64,000 nucleotides of DNA from Bifidobacterium olomucense (GTDB lineage Bacteria > Actinomycetota > Actinomycetes > Actinomycetales > Bifidobacteriaceae), in NCBI RefSeq assembly GCF_012932375.1, contig NZ_JAAIIG010000002.1:186001-250000 (forward strand). Direction: 5' to 3'. The position numbers were made by a program, and so were the translations under genes. Under the pieces are notes generated by a model, which had not been told where the DNA came from, ran no database searches, and saw nothing but the letters and a program-made list of their open reading frames with translations. Shown here in pieces: positions 26,468 through 35,490 of the stretch. Numbering within the stretch: the first letter of the stretch is position 1; each line of letters starts with the position of its first letter.

Positions 26468-28633
26468 ATGAGTGAGAACGAGCCCACGCAGTTGATTGAG
26501 GGACGCTACCGCATTGTGCGCAACATCGCCGAAGGCGGCATGGCGACCGTATATGAGGCTGTCGATGAGCGTTTGGGCCGCACTGTGGCGATTAAAATCA
26601 TGCACACGCAGCTCGCTCAAGGTCCTCATCGCGATCAATTCGTCGAGCGATTCCGCAGAGAAGCCAATTCCGCGGCGGCCATAGCCAATCCTCATATCGT
26701 GCAGGTATACGATACCGGTGAATATAACGGGCTTGACTTTCTGGTCATGGAGTATGTGCATGGCGTCAATCTGCGACATGAGATGAACCTGCAGGGCACC
26801 TTCTCCGTACGCGAAACGGTGCGCGTCATCGCAGAGACGTTGGATGGTCTCGCCGCGGCCCATCGCATAGGCGTGGTTCATCGGGACATCAAGCCGGAGA
26901 ACATTCTGCTCAACGACCGAGGTCATGTGCAGATCACGGATTTCGGACTTGCCAAGGCGGCTAGCCAGGCTACGCTGAGTTCCACCGGGATGCTGCTCGG
27001 CACCGCCGCCTATCTGGCTCCTGAAATGATCGAGCACAATCAGGCCACGCCTCAAGGCGATTTGTATTCGGTGGGCATCATGGCTTGGGAAATGCTTACC
27101 GGAAAAGTGCCGTTTGATTCCGACAATCCAGTCACACTGGTATTCAAGCATGTTCATGAGGACGTGCCCCCGGTATCTACGGTGTGTACGGGCATAGACC
27201 CGTCCATTGCCGCATTCGTCTCCCATCTGACGGCCCGTCAGGTCGAGGCACGGCCGGCCGACGGTATGACGGCGGCTGAGGAGCTGCGACAGATTGCCGC
27301 AAAACTGCCGCTGGAAGCATGGCAGTACCGGCTTCATGCCGAATCCGAAATCTCCGATCGTACCGATGCAACGGCACCGGCTTTGGTAGGCAGAATCGGC
27401 GAGTCCGTGCACCCGTCGCATATCGCGGACAATCCTGCACCCACTTCAGCCATGCCTCCGGCACCGCCCGCCGCCCCGACGACGGCGCTGGAGACGCAAG
27501 CCGAACGCACACAGGTCATGGGCGTTGCACAGTCGACTGCGGTCAGCGACCAGCCGACCGACACGGTAATTCCGACAGAGGTCCACCTTGACGGAGAGTC
27601 CGCAGAAAAGCCCAGTAAGCACAACAGAAAACCGCTCGTTATCGCGCTGACTGTACTGTTGATTATCGCTTTGGCGGCAGGCGGCGGCACATGGTGGTGG
27701 TTCGCCGGTCCAGGTAGCTATTGGAGCGTGCCTCAACCTGAGGATGTCAGCTGTGCGGCAGACGACACCGAATGCGCATTGACCGGTGCTGATTGGGCTA
27801 CCTACGAAAGTCTGCTGAAAACCGCAGGCGTTCCTTATACGATGACGCAGGATTACAGCGATACCGTGGCCGAAGGTCATGTCATCTCCGCTTCCGTGGA
27901 TGCCGCAGACGCCTATGTTGGCACTCACATCGGAAGACGCAGCGACCAGCAGCTTACGGTGGTGGTGTCCAAGGGCGTGCGCATGGCCACGATTCCCTCC
28001 GATATCCTTGACGCCACTTCCGCCAACGGCAAGGATCCGCTGAATGCTTTGAAGAAGGCCGGATTCGATAAGGTCACTCACGATTCAAGCAAAGACGATT
28101 ATTCGCTGGATGTTCCCGAAGGCGCCGCACTGACCATTTCCCCCGACCCTGGTACTACGCTCAAACACGACAGCGACGTGACCATCACCCTGAGCAAGGG
28201 GCCCAAGCCGGTCACGATGCCGAATGTGACAGACATGACCAAGGATGAGGTGCAGTCCGCGCTTGAGGAGCTCAACCTTACGGCGAATATCACCGAAGAA
28301 TATGATGATAAAATCGCCGCCGGTAAGGTCATTTCCACTTCTCAGGAGGCTGGAGCGCAGCTCAAATGGGGTGACAGCGTGGATGTGGTCATTTCCAAAG
28401 GTCCCGAGACCATCACGTTGGAGAACTACGTGGGTCAAAAGGCGTCCACAGCCAAAGCGGCACTGGAGAAACTAGGCTTCACAGTAAGTGTCGAATCGCA
28501 GATCACAGTGGATTCGTCCAAAGATAAAACAGTCGCTTCCCAGAATCCTGTAGGAGGCACGGTGGTCCGTCTACGCGATGCGAACGGCAATCCCACGGCC
28601 ATTACGCTGAAAATGTATTCGTCGATTTTCTGA
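26468..28633 (+). CDS. pknB: Membrane Ser/Thr protein kinase with PASTA repeats
   Basis: A 721-residue Hanks-type kinase. Kinase domain residues about 12-275: Gly loop IAEGGMATVYEAV, VAIKIMH Lys, catalytic HRDIKPENILLN, DFGLAKA. A linker rich in Pro/Ala/Thr precedes one membrane helix (PLVIALTVLLIIALAAGG, about residue 390). Outside the membrane are four PASTA-like repeats, the first and last irregular, which in this family bind muropeptides or lipid II. It would couple cell-wall state to phosphorylation in the cytoplasm. The ATG lacks a good Shine-Dalgarno. It lies outside the usual rodA-pbpA-pknA-pknB cluster. Confidence 0.92.
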   Translation: MSENEPTQLIEGRYRIVRNIAEGGMATVYEAVDERLGRTVAIKIMHTQLAQGPHRDQFVERFRREANSAAAIANPHIVQVYDTGEYNGLDFLVMEYVHGVNLRHEMNLQGTFSVRETVRVIAETLDGLAAAHRIGVVHRDIKPENILLNDRGHVQITDFGLAKAASQATLSSTGMLLGTAAYLAPEMIEHNQATPQGDLYSVGIMAWEMLTGKVPFDSDNPVTLVFKHVHEDVPPVSTVCTGIDPSIAAFVSHLTARQVEARPADGMTAAEELRQIAAKLPLEAWQYRLHAESEISDRTDATAPALVGRIGESVHPSHIADNPAPTSAMPPAPPAAPTTALETQAERTQVMGVAQSTAVSDQPTDTVIPTEVHLDGESAEKPSKHNRKPLVIALTVLLIIALAAGGGTWWWFAGPGSYWSVPQPEDVSCAADDTECALTGADWATYESLLKTAGVPYTMTQDYSDTVAEGHVISASVDAADAYVGTHIGRRSDQQLTVVVSKGVRMATIPSDILDATSANGKDPLNALKKAGFDKVTHDSSKDDYSLDVPEGAALTISPDPGTTLKHDSDVTITLSKGPKPVTMPNVTDMTKDEVQSALEELNLTANITEEYDDKIAAGKVISTSQEAGAQLKWGDSVDVVISKGPETITLENYVGQKASTAKAALEKLGFTVSVESQITVDSSKDKTVASQNPVGGTVVRLRDANGNPTAITLKMYSSIF

Positions 28634-28733
28634 TGGAGGACGGGGCTATGACCCGGTGATCCCGTGAGTATTGTCATTCGTCGAATGCTCAAACACCACT
28701 CATACCAAGTCAACGAACGTCAGGCAAGTACGC

Positions 28734-28770
28734 AAGTGGGTTCGCATGCAACTGCCATGCGAACCCACTT
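28734..28770. terminator. Long perfect-stem terminator between pknB and plsC
   Basis: A 15-base stem AAGTGGGTTCGCATG / CATGCGAACCCACTT with a 7-base loop lies between the convergent pknB and plsC genes. It can work in both directions. Confidence 0.8.
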
Positions 28771-28835
28771 ATTTACATCAATCGATGACCGAGGACACCC
28801 CGAGAATGCTCAGAGCAGATTCGGAACACTGAAGC

Positions 28836-29555
28836 TCAGTGCGCCTCGGTATTGTTTTCCGCGGTCTGACGCTCTGCCTCTTCCTTCAACTGCGCCTTGA
28901 TTTTCTGCGCGTACTCATCCACGTACTCCTGACCGCTCATGGCCTGAATCGCAGCAGAGACACGGTCCGTCAATTCACGCAGATCGTCATGGGTGATTTC
29001 CTCGGCAGATTTCTTTTCCACGGCGATCGGCTTGCCGTAGAGCACTTGGGTCCTGCCCTTCTTCGGAATGGAGGTGCCGATGGGCTGGAGCTTGTCGGAG
29101 CCGATAATGGCGGTCGGCACAATCGGGCAACCGGTTTCCAAAGCCAGTCGAGCAACGCCAGTGTGCCCCTTGTACATACGGCCATCAGGGCTACGGGTAC
29201 CCTCGATATGAATGCCGAACAGATGGCCGGCCTCGATGATCTCGCGCGCATGCTCAAGCGCACCAAGCGACTTGTTGCCACCGGAACGATCCACCGGGAA
29301 CACGCCCACGGAGGTGAACCACCACTTCTTGAATTTGCCCTTCAATCCCTTGCCTTCGAAATATTCGGCTTTGCCCATGAAATGCACCATGCGCGGGCAG
29401 GTGATCGGGATCAGCGCATCATCGATCACCGCCAGATGGTTGGCGGCGATAATCGCGCCACCGGTACGAGGCACGTTGTTCAGGCCGGAAACCGTGGGGC
29501 CGAGACGATGACGAGCGATCGGACCGAAGACTTTGACGAAGAACCAGTACAGCAC
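28836..29555 (-). CDS. plsC: 1-acyl-sn-glycerol-3-phosphate acyltransferase
   Basis: A 239-residue membrane-associated enzyme that makes phosphatidic acid from lysophosphatidic acid. The catalytic H-x4-D is in NHLAVIDDAL, the second block is SVGVFPVDRSGGNKS, and the substrate-binding block is HIEGTRSPDGR. Start is GTG 29553-29555 with GGGAGG 8 bases upstream. The C-terminal 40 residues are charged and helical. The gene is single, convergent with pknB and divergent from the small membrane protein gene. Confidence 0.87.
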   Translation of the reverse strand: MLYWFFVKVFGPIARHRLGPTVSGLNNVPRTGGAIIAANHLAVIDDALIPITCPRMVHFMGKAEYFEGKGLKGKFKKWWFTSVGVFPVDRSGGNKSLGALEHAREIIEAGHLFGIHIEGTRSPDGRMYKGHTGVARLALETGCPIVPTAIIGSDKLQPIGTSIPKKGRTQVLYGKPIAVEKKSAEEITHDDLRELTDRVSAAIQAMSGQEYVDEYAQKIKAQLKEEAERQTAENNTEAH

Positions 29556-29605
29556 TTGGCGTTCCCTCCCTGCGCGGTTTAGGGCATCAGATTAAAGTGG
29601 ACTAT

Positions 29606-30241
29606 ATGACTGACCTCAACAATACCAATGCGGCAGACGAGCCGGCAACACCGACGCCGGATGATGGCGCGACCTCCAAGAACTCCAGCAATACGTCACC
29701 CACCCAATCCAACTCTTCCGCCGGCCTAGGCAATCTGGACGAAGCGTGGGCTGCATTCCAAGCCGAGCATGAAGCCGACCTCAACGATGTGGCCTCATCG
29801 AGGCAAGCCAAAAAATTCGAGAAGCAAGCCAAACGTCGGGACAAAGAGGCGCTGTTGTCCATCAATGATCTTGACATGGGTGCCTTCACCGACGACGCAC
29901 GACCCGGCCCGCGCGATTTTACGGGATCAAGCTGGCTGGACACCAACGCGGTGATGGACCGTTACGATGACGGTGGCTTCACTGCCCCGGACCCGGAAAT
30001 CGGACCGGTCAAGCAGTCTACGATATTGCTTGTGGCACTGTTGATCATCGGGGTGGTCGGCACTGCGGTGATGGTGCTGATTCCTTCTCTGTACGGGATT
30101 CCGGTGCTCAGCGCACTGCTCAACATCGCGTTTGGCATCTGCACAGTGCTTGGACTGGGTGGGCTCATCATCAAGGCGCTCAATCGCAGCAATCGCCCCG
30201 GAGACAAGGGCGGCTACTTCGATGATGGCGCACGCGTGTGA
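29606..30241 (+). CDS. Hypothetical protein with two C-terminal membrane segments
   Basis: A 211-residue protein not assigned to a function. Residues 1-50 are Thr/Ser/Asn/Pro-rich and probably disordered. A Lys/Arg/Glu helix follows (RQAKKFEKQAKRRDKEALL), then two hydrophobic helices (STILLVALLIIGVVGTAVMV and IPVLSALLNIAFGICTVLGL) near the C-terminus. ATG 29606 is chosen because a TAAAGT element ends 7 bases upstream (leaderless type); a GTG 9 bases earlier in frame overlaps that element. Similar tail-anchored small proteins are common in actinobacteria. Confidence 0.65.
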   Translation: MTDLNNTNAADEPATPTPDDGATSKNSSNTSPTQSNSSAGLGNLDEAWAAFQAEHEADLNDVASSRQAKKFEKQAKRRDKEALLSINDLDMGAFTDDARPGPRDFTGSSWLDTNAVMDRYDDGGFTAPDPEIGPVKQSTILLVALLIIGVVGTAVMVLIPSLYGIPVLSALLNIAFGICTVLGLGGLIIKALNRSNRPGDKGGYFDDGARV

Positions 30242-30248
30242 AACCTTT

Positions 30249-30273
30249 TCCCTCTGCATAAGAAGCAGAGGGA
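30249..30273. terminator. Hairpin between convergent genes
   Basis: TCCCTCTGC and GCAGAGGGA form a 9-base stem with a 7-base loop between the small membrane protein gene and the sugar-binding lipoprotein gene. No strong T tract on either side. Confidence 0.6.
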
Positions 30274-30280
30274 TATGGCC

Positions 30281-31594
30281 TCACGAATTGAAGTCGATGG
30301 ACTCCTGCAGTTCGGCGATCATTGACTTGGCGGCTTCCAGCGGCTTGCGTTTGCCGAAAACCACATCCTGCTGATAGCGCACGATGGTCTTATCCAATTC
30401 GGATGCGCCATTCGGTACCACTGCCGGGGCTTTACCTACCGTCGGACGAATTTCATCAACAAAATCCAGCGAGAGTTTGTCTGTTCCAGTGGCTGTCTTG
30501 GCGAGCGCGGCACGAATGTCATTATTGGCGGGGATGCCACGTTCAGTGCCAAGAATTGTGCCGGCTTTCGAATCGTTGATGAGATAGTCGACCAGCATGG
30601 CGGCTTCAGCGGGGTGCTGCGAACCAGAGGAAATCGCCCAATACATGCCGTTCTTGAAGTACATGGTCTTCTCCCCCGGATTGATTTGCGGCAATGGCAC
30701 CAGCGTCATGTGAGGATTGCCCGCGGCTTGCGCGTATGGGGTGATCTGCGTGGCCTGGGTCAGCATGAACGCCTGACGTCCTTTGCCGAAATCAGTGTCG
30801 TTCATGGAGGCCGTGACGTTTTCGCTCCAACGTTCGGCATTGCCTTCGATGCCATTCTTGGCCCAATCCGCCGGTTTCTCAAGGAACGAAGCCAGGGTTT
30901 CAGGTGAAATGCTCACCTTATTGCCATCAAACGTACTTTCCCCGTGCTGTCGTGCCCAAAGTTCCAGTCCGTAGCTGTTGTTCATGAAAATGGAGCCAAT
31001 AAATGTGTTGCCGGATTTTTGGGTGACTTCCTGAGCTACCTGCTCGAAATCATCCCAGGTCCACGTATCGGTATCGGGCATGGTAACACCCAGCTCATTC
31101 AGAATGTCGTTGTTGACGATGACGCCAAACTGCGCGATGGTTGCGGGTGCCGCCACCTGCACGCCATCGACTTTGCCCGTGTTGCGGGTGTCCGCATCCA
31201 TATGGCTCAAGTCAAGATATTGAGACGCTTTGTTCATGTCCAGCAAAGCATTCATCGAACCATAGAACGCAAGATAGAGCTGGTCCATCTGCATCACGTC
31301 GGGCGCATTGCCGCCTGCGGATTGCACGGCGAGCTTATCCCAGTAGCCGGTCCAATCGGAGTACTCCATATCCACATGGATGTTCGGATGCTCGGCTTCG
31401 AAACCCTTAACCGCCTGCTCAGTGGCTTTGATGCGAGCGTCACCACCCCACCAGTTGAGGCGGATGGTCACATCACCCTCGGCCGGCACGACCGGCACAT
31501 CAGAGGTACCAACTGAACTGCCGCATGCAGCGGTGGTCCACAACGTCACTGCAGCCAATCCAGCTGCCAAAGCTTTCTTCCATATACGCGTCAT
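30281..31594 (-). CDS. ABC transporter sugar-binding lipoprotein
   Basis: A 437-residue extracellular solute-binding protein of family 1. The N-terminus has a Lys/Arg start, a hydrophobic core and a lipobox ending TAAC, so Cys 24 would carry the lipid. RLNWWGGDARIK opens the mature binding protein. It would deliver an oligosaccharide to the two permeases encoded just upstream. Start ATG follows GGAGGAAGAATTG. The order permease-permease-binding protein is unusual, since the binding protein normally comes first. A 129-base gap before it contains a CGAC/GTCG, GTAC/GTAC hairpin (31654-31679) that may tune expression. Confidence 0.9.
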   Translation of the reverse strand: MTRIWKKALAAGLAAVTLWTTAACGSSVGTSDVPVVPAEGDVTIRLNWWGGDARIKATEQAVKGFEAEHPNIHVDMEYSDWTGYWDKLAVQSAGGNAPDVMQMDQLYLAFYGSMNALLDMNKASQYLDLSHMDADTRNTGKVDGVQVAAPATIAQFGVIVNNDILNELGVTMPDTDTWTWDDFEQVAQEVTQKSGNTFIGSIFMNNSYGLELWARQHGESTFDGNKVSISPETLASFLEKPADWAKNGIEGNAERWSENVTASMNDTDFGKGRQAFMLTQATQITPYAQAAGNPHMTLVPLPQINPGEKTMYFKNGMYWAISSGSQHPAEAAMLVDYLINDSKAGTILGTERGIPANNDIRAALAKTATGTDKLSLDFVDEIRPTVGKAPAVVPNGASELDKTIVRYQQDVVFGKRKPLEAAKSMIAELQESIDFNS

Positions 31595-31723
31595 ATCAAT
31601 TCTTCCTCCGTATGGAAGCCGGGAACATGGATGCGTGCGGAATCAAGGCGCGGCGACGAAGGCGTACAAAGGTACGTCGAGGAGACCGCAACGCAGATAA
31701 CGCTCCATCCATGTTTTCCGCCA

Positions 31724-32719
31724 TCACTTGCCTCCGGTTGTGGCGATACCCTGAACGAGATACTTCTGGCCGAACGTGAACACGAGGAACAACGGAATCA
31801 AAGAGACCACGCTCATCGCGAACATCGGGCCGTAGCTGGATTGGGATTGCGCATCGATGAACGTACGCAGGGCGATCGGCACGGTGTACATATCTGGCTT
31901 AGTCAGGTACAGCAGTTGGCTGAAGAAGTCGTTCCACGTCCAGATGAAGGTGAACACCGCGCAGGTGCCGATGGCCGGTTTCATAAGCGGCAGCAGGATC
32001 TGGAAGAAGATACGGATGTGACCGGCGCCGTCCAGCTTCGCCGCCTCGTCCAGATCGCGTGGGAGTCCACGCAAGAACTGGTAGAAGAGGAAGGTGAAGA
32101 ACCCATCCATCGCGAGGAACTTCGGCAGGATCAACGGTACGAATGTGTTGATGAGATGCAATGAATTCCACATAATGTACTGCGGGATCACGATCACATG
32201 AATCGGCACCATAAGCATCAGCAGCATGAAGCCGAAGAGCGCCCCACGAAATCGGAAGTTCAGTCGCGCGAACGCGTATGCCGCCATCGAACAGGTGAGA
32301 ATATTGCCGATGATGGCGAACACCACGATGATCAGCGAGTTCAGAATGTAACGGCCAAACGGGTAGCTCAACGCGTTCCAACCAGCCGCGTAGTTTTGCC
32401 AGACCGGTTTGGTGACCACGAGCCCCATATTGGTGAAAATCTCATCCTGCGGGCGCAGGGAGCTGGCGATCATCCACAAAATCGGATACAGCATGATGAT
32501 CGCGAGCAGCAGCACCACGACCTGCTTGACGACGCTTACCACCACACGCGATATGGCGCGCTTGCTGTTCCCGTTCAGGCCACGCTGCGAGCCAAGTTCC
32601 GCATACGCCCGCTGACGCTGCTGCGCACGCAAATCATCACGCACATCATGCATGGTCCCTTTCTTGACGGATTCAGGAGGATTGAATATGGCTTTCGTTG
32701 TCATGGTATCAGTCGTCAT
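31724..32719 (-). CDS. Sugar ABC transporter permease, MalG/CUT1 type
   Basis: A 331-residue inner membrane subunit with six predicted helices after a long charged N-terminus of about 65 residues. The EAA loop is seen as LDEAAKLDGAGHIRIFFQILLP shortened: LDEAAKLDGA then FFQILLPLMKPA. Its start overlaps the end of the other permease gene by 11 bases, a coupled arrangement. No ATP-binding gene is in the operon; in bifidobacteria a shared MsmK-like ATPase elsewhere usually serves such systems. The long N-terminus allows a start 5 codons later. Confidence 0.9.
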   Translation of the reverse strand: MTTDTMTTKAIFNPPESVKKGTMHDVRDDLRAQQRQRAYAELGSQRGLNGNSKRAISRVVVSVVKQVVVLLLAIIMLYPILWMIASSLRPQDEIFTNMGLVVTKPVWQNYAAGWNALSYPFGRYILNSLIIVVFAIIGNILTCSMAAYAFARLNFRFRGALFGFMLLMLMVPIHVIVIPQYIMWNSLHLINTFVPLILPKFLAMDGFFTFLFYQFLRGLPRDLDEAAKLDGAGHIRIFFQILLPLMKPAIGTCAVFTFIWTWNDFFSQLLYLTKPDMYTVPIALRTFIDAQSQSSYGPMFAMSVVSLIPLFLVFTFGQKYLVQGIATTGGK

Positions 32720-33641
32720 AGTGCACCCAGAACTTTGATAGAGCGAAATTGACTCCCGTCAGCAATGCCACGATCACCACCATGATCCATGCCAGCGCGG
32801 AGGCGTATCCCATGCGCAGCGAAGCAAAACCTTGCTGGTACAGGTACAGCGTGTAGAACAGCGTGGAGTCGCTGGGGCCACCGGTGCCGCCGGAAACCAC
32901 GTAGGCTTGCGTAAATGTTTGGAATGAGTTGATAATGCTCATCACCAAGTTGAAGAAGATGATTGGAGAGAGCATCGGCAAGGTGATCGAGCGGAATTGA
33001 CGCCATTTGCCGGCACCGTCCACGCTGGCCGCCTCATAGAGTTCACGTGGAATTTGGCGCAGACCGGCCAGGAAGATCACCATCGGGGAGCCGAACTGCC
33101 ACACGTGCAGCGCGATCAACGTCCAGTTGGCGGTGTCCGGGTTCGCAATCCAGCTCATAGCGGTATCGATGCCGAACAATCCCAGGAACGCGTTGAATAG
33201 ACCATCCGATCCAAACACCATCTTCCACAGCACCGCCACGGCTACCGAGCCGCCGAGCATGGACGGCAGATAGAAGGCGGAACGATAGAAAGAAAGCCCG
33301 CGCATGCCGCGATCTAGCAATGCCGCCAGAGCCAATGCGGCAATGAGTTGCAACGGCACCGACACTATCACATACACCAACGTGACCGTAAGCGAGTTCA
33401 TGAATCGAGGATCGGCAAGCATATGCCGATAGTTCATGAGCCCCACGAATTGAGGCGGTTTGATCATGTTGTATTTGGTGAACGAAATCACCAGGGAATA
33501 CACCATGGGAATCAGGCTCAGACATATCGCGCCGATAAGCCATGGTGCCAGAAAGCCCAATGCCACCTTGGTGTCGGTCGGCTTGTCTTTCGGCTTATGC
33601 CGGTTTTTGACCAGCGAGCCGAATTCCGAAAACGAACTCAC
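32709..33641 (-). CDS. Sugar ABC transporter permease, MalF/CUT1 type
   Basis: A 310-residue membrane subunit with six helices (first ALGFLAPWLIGAICLSLIPM). The EAA loop is YEAASVDGAGKWRQFRSITL, which contacts the ATPase. Start is GTG 33639-33641, preceded by GGGAGG. First gene of the permease-permease-binding protein operon. The promoter region upstream carries three tandem GTTGC repeats shared with the promoters of the two LacI-type genes of this locus. Confidence 0.9.
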   Translation of the reverse strand: MSSFSEFGSLVKNRHKPKDKPTDTKVALGFLAPWLIGAICLSLIPMVYSLVISFTKYNMIKPPQFVGLMNYRHMLADPRFMNSLTVTLVYVIVSVPLQLIAALALAALLDRGMRGLSFYRSAFYLPSMLGGSVAVAVLWKMVFGSDGLFNAFLGLFGIDTAMSWIANPDTANWTLIALHVWQFGSPMVIFLAGLRQIPRELYEAASVDGAGKWRQFRSITLPMLSPIIFFNLVMSIINSFQTFTQAYVVSGGTGGPSDSTLFYTLYLYQQGFASLRMGYASALAWIMVVIVALLTGVNFALSKFWVHYDD

Positions 33642-33712
33642 GATGTTCCTCCCACGAATCTAAGCCGTCATCGGCCGAATCTGCGTCATAGCCTACCGCC
33701 GCAATATCCAGC

Positions 33713-33737
33713 GTTGCCACTTGTTGCCAAAGTTGCA
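33713..33737. promoter_or_regulatory. Tandem GTTGCC repeats in the ABC operon promoter
   Basis: GTTGCC at 33713 and 33723 and GTTGCA at 33732 lie about 10 bases apart. On the minus strand a possible promoter is TTGGCA, 16 bases, GATATT, overlapping the repeats, so a bound repressor would block it. The core TTGTTGCCAAAG recurs exactly in front of the LacI-SBP fusion gene. Confidence 0.55.
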
Positions 33738-33827
33738 CTCATAGAGTCATGCCAATGACGCCACAATCCCTCTCATGGAATCACGGCATCATTGGCAATG
33801 CAATCCGGAGTGACTTCGCGATGCCGC

Positions 33828-35381
33828 TCAAGACTGGATATCGTCGAACACGACGTTCCTGGTGTGGCGAAGACGGATACTCATATGGTCCTCATCCGAC
33901 GTCTTGCGGTCCGGTGCGATGGTGAAGCCGATGTTATGGAACGCCACATTCCGCACCTCGTATCCGGGCACGTCGAAGCCCTGCACATCGATGTCGCAGT
34001 CGATATCGCCGATCGAACCACCGGACACCGTGCTCGGGTCGAACCGGTCGAGGAGATGGACATCGCGGAATTCCATGTTCTCGAACACCGGCGGCACATC
34101 GGAACCCTCGCCGTCGTCGTTGTACCCCACCGAATGAATCATGATGCGAGAGGTCCTGCACTGGCGCATGCGCACGCCGCGCACATATCCGCCGCGCTTC
34201 TTCGTGGCCTTGACCTCCAGACCATAGGCGGTGCGGGACATGTCGCAGTCCCAGACCTCCACGTCGCTCACGCCTCCCGACATCTCGCTGCCGATGGCGA
34301 TGCCCCAGCCGAACAACGAATTGCAGTCGAAGATTCGCACGTGTTCGGTGGGACGGTTGATGACGTTTCCCTCCGGGTTGCGACCCGATTTGATGGCCAC
34401 CATGTCATCGCCGGTTTCGAACGCGCAGCCGAACACCGCGACGTTCGTGGAGGAGTCGGGATCGCAGCCATCGCCGTTCCACACGGCGCGAGAGACGAAG
34501 GTGCAGTCGGAGACCGTGACGTGATCGCTGTACACGAAATGCAGATTCCATGCCGGGCCCATGCCGACGGTCAGGCCGCTGATGACGATGTTGCGTCCGT
34601 TGGACACATTGATCAGGCGACCACGCACTCGGCCGGCCAATGTGGTGGGTTTCTCGAACTCCGCAATCCTGTCGCCCAGGGCGATCAGCTGGTCCTTCAG
34701 CCGTTCCATTTCCTGGTCGATGGTGGACTGCATGAGTTCCACGCCGCCTCCGAGAATGGAGCCATGGCCGCGGATGACGATGTTCTCGCAGTTGTACGAC
34801 GAGGAATGGTCGAGCACGCCGATGTTGAGCAGGCTGGAATACCGCTCCCCTTCGATGCCTTCGAATCGGCTCCAGATGCGCGGCTCATAGTCGGCCGGGT
34901 TGGAGCTTCCCTGCAGCACGCCGCCATGTTCGATGACCAGTTCGGTGTTCGAATGCAGGCGCAGGGCGCCGGAGAGGAAAACGCCTTTGGGGATGACCAC
35001 CTGATGTTCGGCGTCGCAGTCGTCCAGCGCGCGCTGGATGGCGGCGGTGTTGAGCGTGGCGCCGTCGCCCACGGCGTTGTATGGCGGCTGGCTCACGTCA
35101 AGGCGCTGCTTCACGGGGGCGGTGACGGCATGCTCCGTCAGCAGCGGCACGAATCGTCCGGAGCCATCGGCGTCATAGCCGACCTCCACCGTATGCGCGC
35201 TGGAGGGTTCGAGATCCTCGAAGGTGTAATGCGTCAGGGTGAGTTCCACCGGCTCACCGCCGTCGAGGGACACATGGAAGCGACGGTCGGGCGTCGCGTC
35301 GTCGGGCAGCAGCCGCCACACGGTCAGTGTGGTGTCCGTGACCAGTATGTCGTGGTCGAATTCATGGGTATCGGTTGTCAT
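33828..35381 (-). CDS. GH28-like (polygalacturonase-family) glycoside hydrolase, intracellular
   Basis: A 517-residue protein without signal peptide. Residues 1-90 look like a fibronectin III-type beta domain; the rest is a right-handed beta helix opening PPYNAVGDGATLNTAAIQ. GH28 landmarks: NGDGCDPDSS (general acid Asp), TGDDMVAIKSGRNP (Asp pair), and VKATKKRGG in place of the usual RIK. The usual GHG is GWG here (FGWGIAIGSEMSGG), so the catalytic-site His is lost. It likely acts on imported uronide oligosaccharides; the substrate is unknown. GAAGGAATG precedes the ATG. A terminator separates it from the transporter gene upstream. Confidence 0.78.
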   Translation of the reverse strand: MTTDTHEFDHDILVTDTTLTVWRLLPDDATPDRRFHVSLDGGEPVELTLTHYTFEDLEPSSAHTVEVGYDADGSGRFVPLLTEHAVTAPVKQRLDVSQPPYNAVGDGATLNTAAIQRALDDCDAEHQVVIPKGVFLSGALRLHSNTELVIEHGGVLQGSSNPADYEPRIWSRFEGIEGERYSSLLNIGVLDHSSSYNCENIVIRGHGSILGGGVELMQSTIDQEMERLKDQLIALGDRIAEFEKPTTLAGRVRGRLINVSNGRNIVISGLTVGMGPAWNLHFVYSDHVTVSDCTFVSRAVWNGDGCDPDSSTNVAVFGCAFETGDDMVAIKSGRNPEGNVINRPTEHVRIFDCNSLFGWGIAIGSEMSGGVSDVEVWDCDMSRTAYGLEVKATKKRGGYVRGVRMRQCRTSRIMIHSVGYNDDGEGSDVPPVFENMEFRDVHLLDRFDPSTVSGGSIGDIDCDIDVQGFDVPGYEVRNVAFHNIGFTIAPDRKTSDEDHMSIRLRHTRNVVFDDIQS

Positions 35382-35421
35382 GATTTCATTCCTTCATCAC
35401 GATGAGTCAATGATATGAAAA

Positions 35422-35480
35422 AGGTGGCGGGACCATTCCGTCCGCGGGATGCACCGCCAGGACTCACGGTCCCGCCACCT
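35422..35480 (-). terminator. Terminator after the first GPH transporter
   Basis: AGGTGGCGGGACC pairs with GGTCCCGCCACCT (13 bases) across a 33-base loop; on the minus strand TTTTTCAT follows. It lies between the transporter stop and the GH28-like gene start. Confidence 0.75.
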
Positions 35481-35490
35481 GGGTATCAGG

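Noticed and set aside
33792..35405. A 537-codon open frame on the plus strand opposite the GH28-like gene
   Set aside because: It is a mirror of GC-rich codons of the real gene; it has no domain pattern and a His/Val/Asp-rich composition typical of antisense frames.
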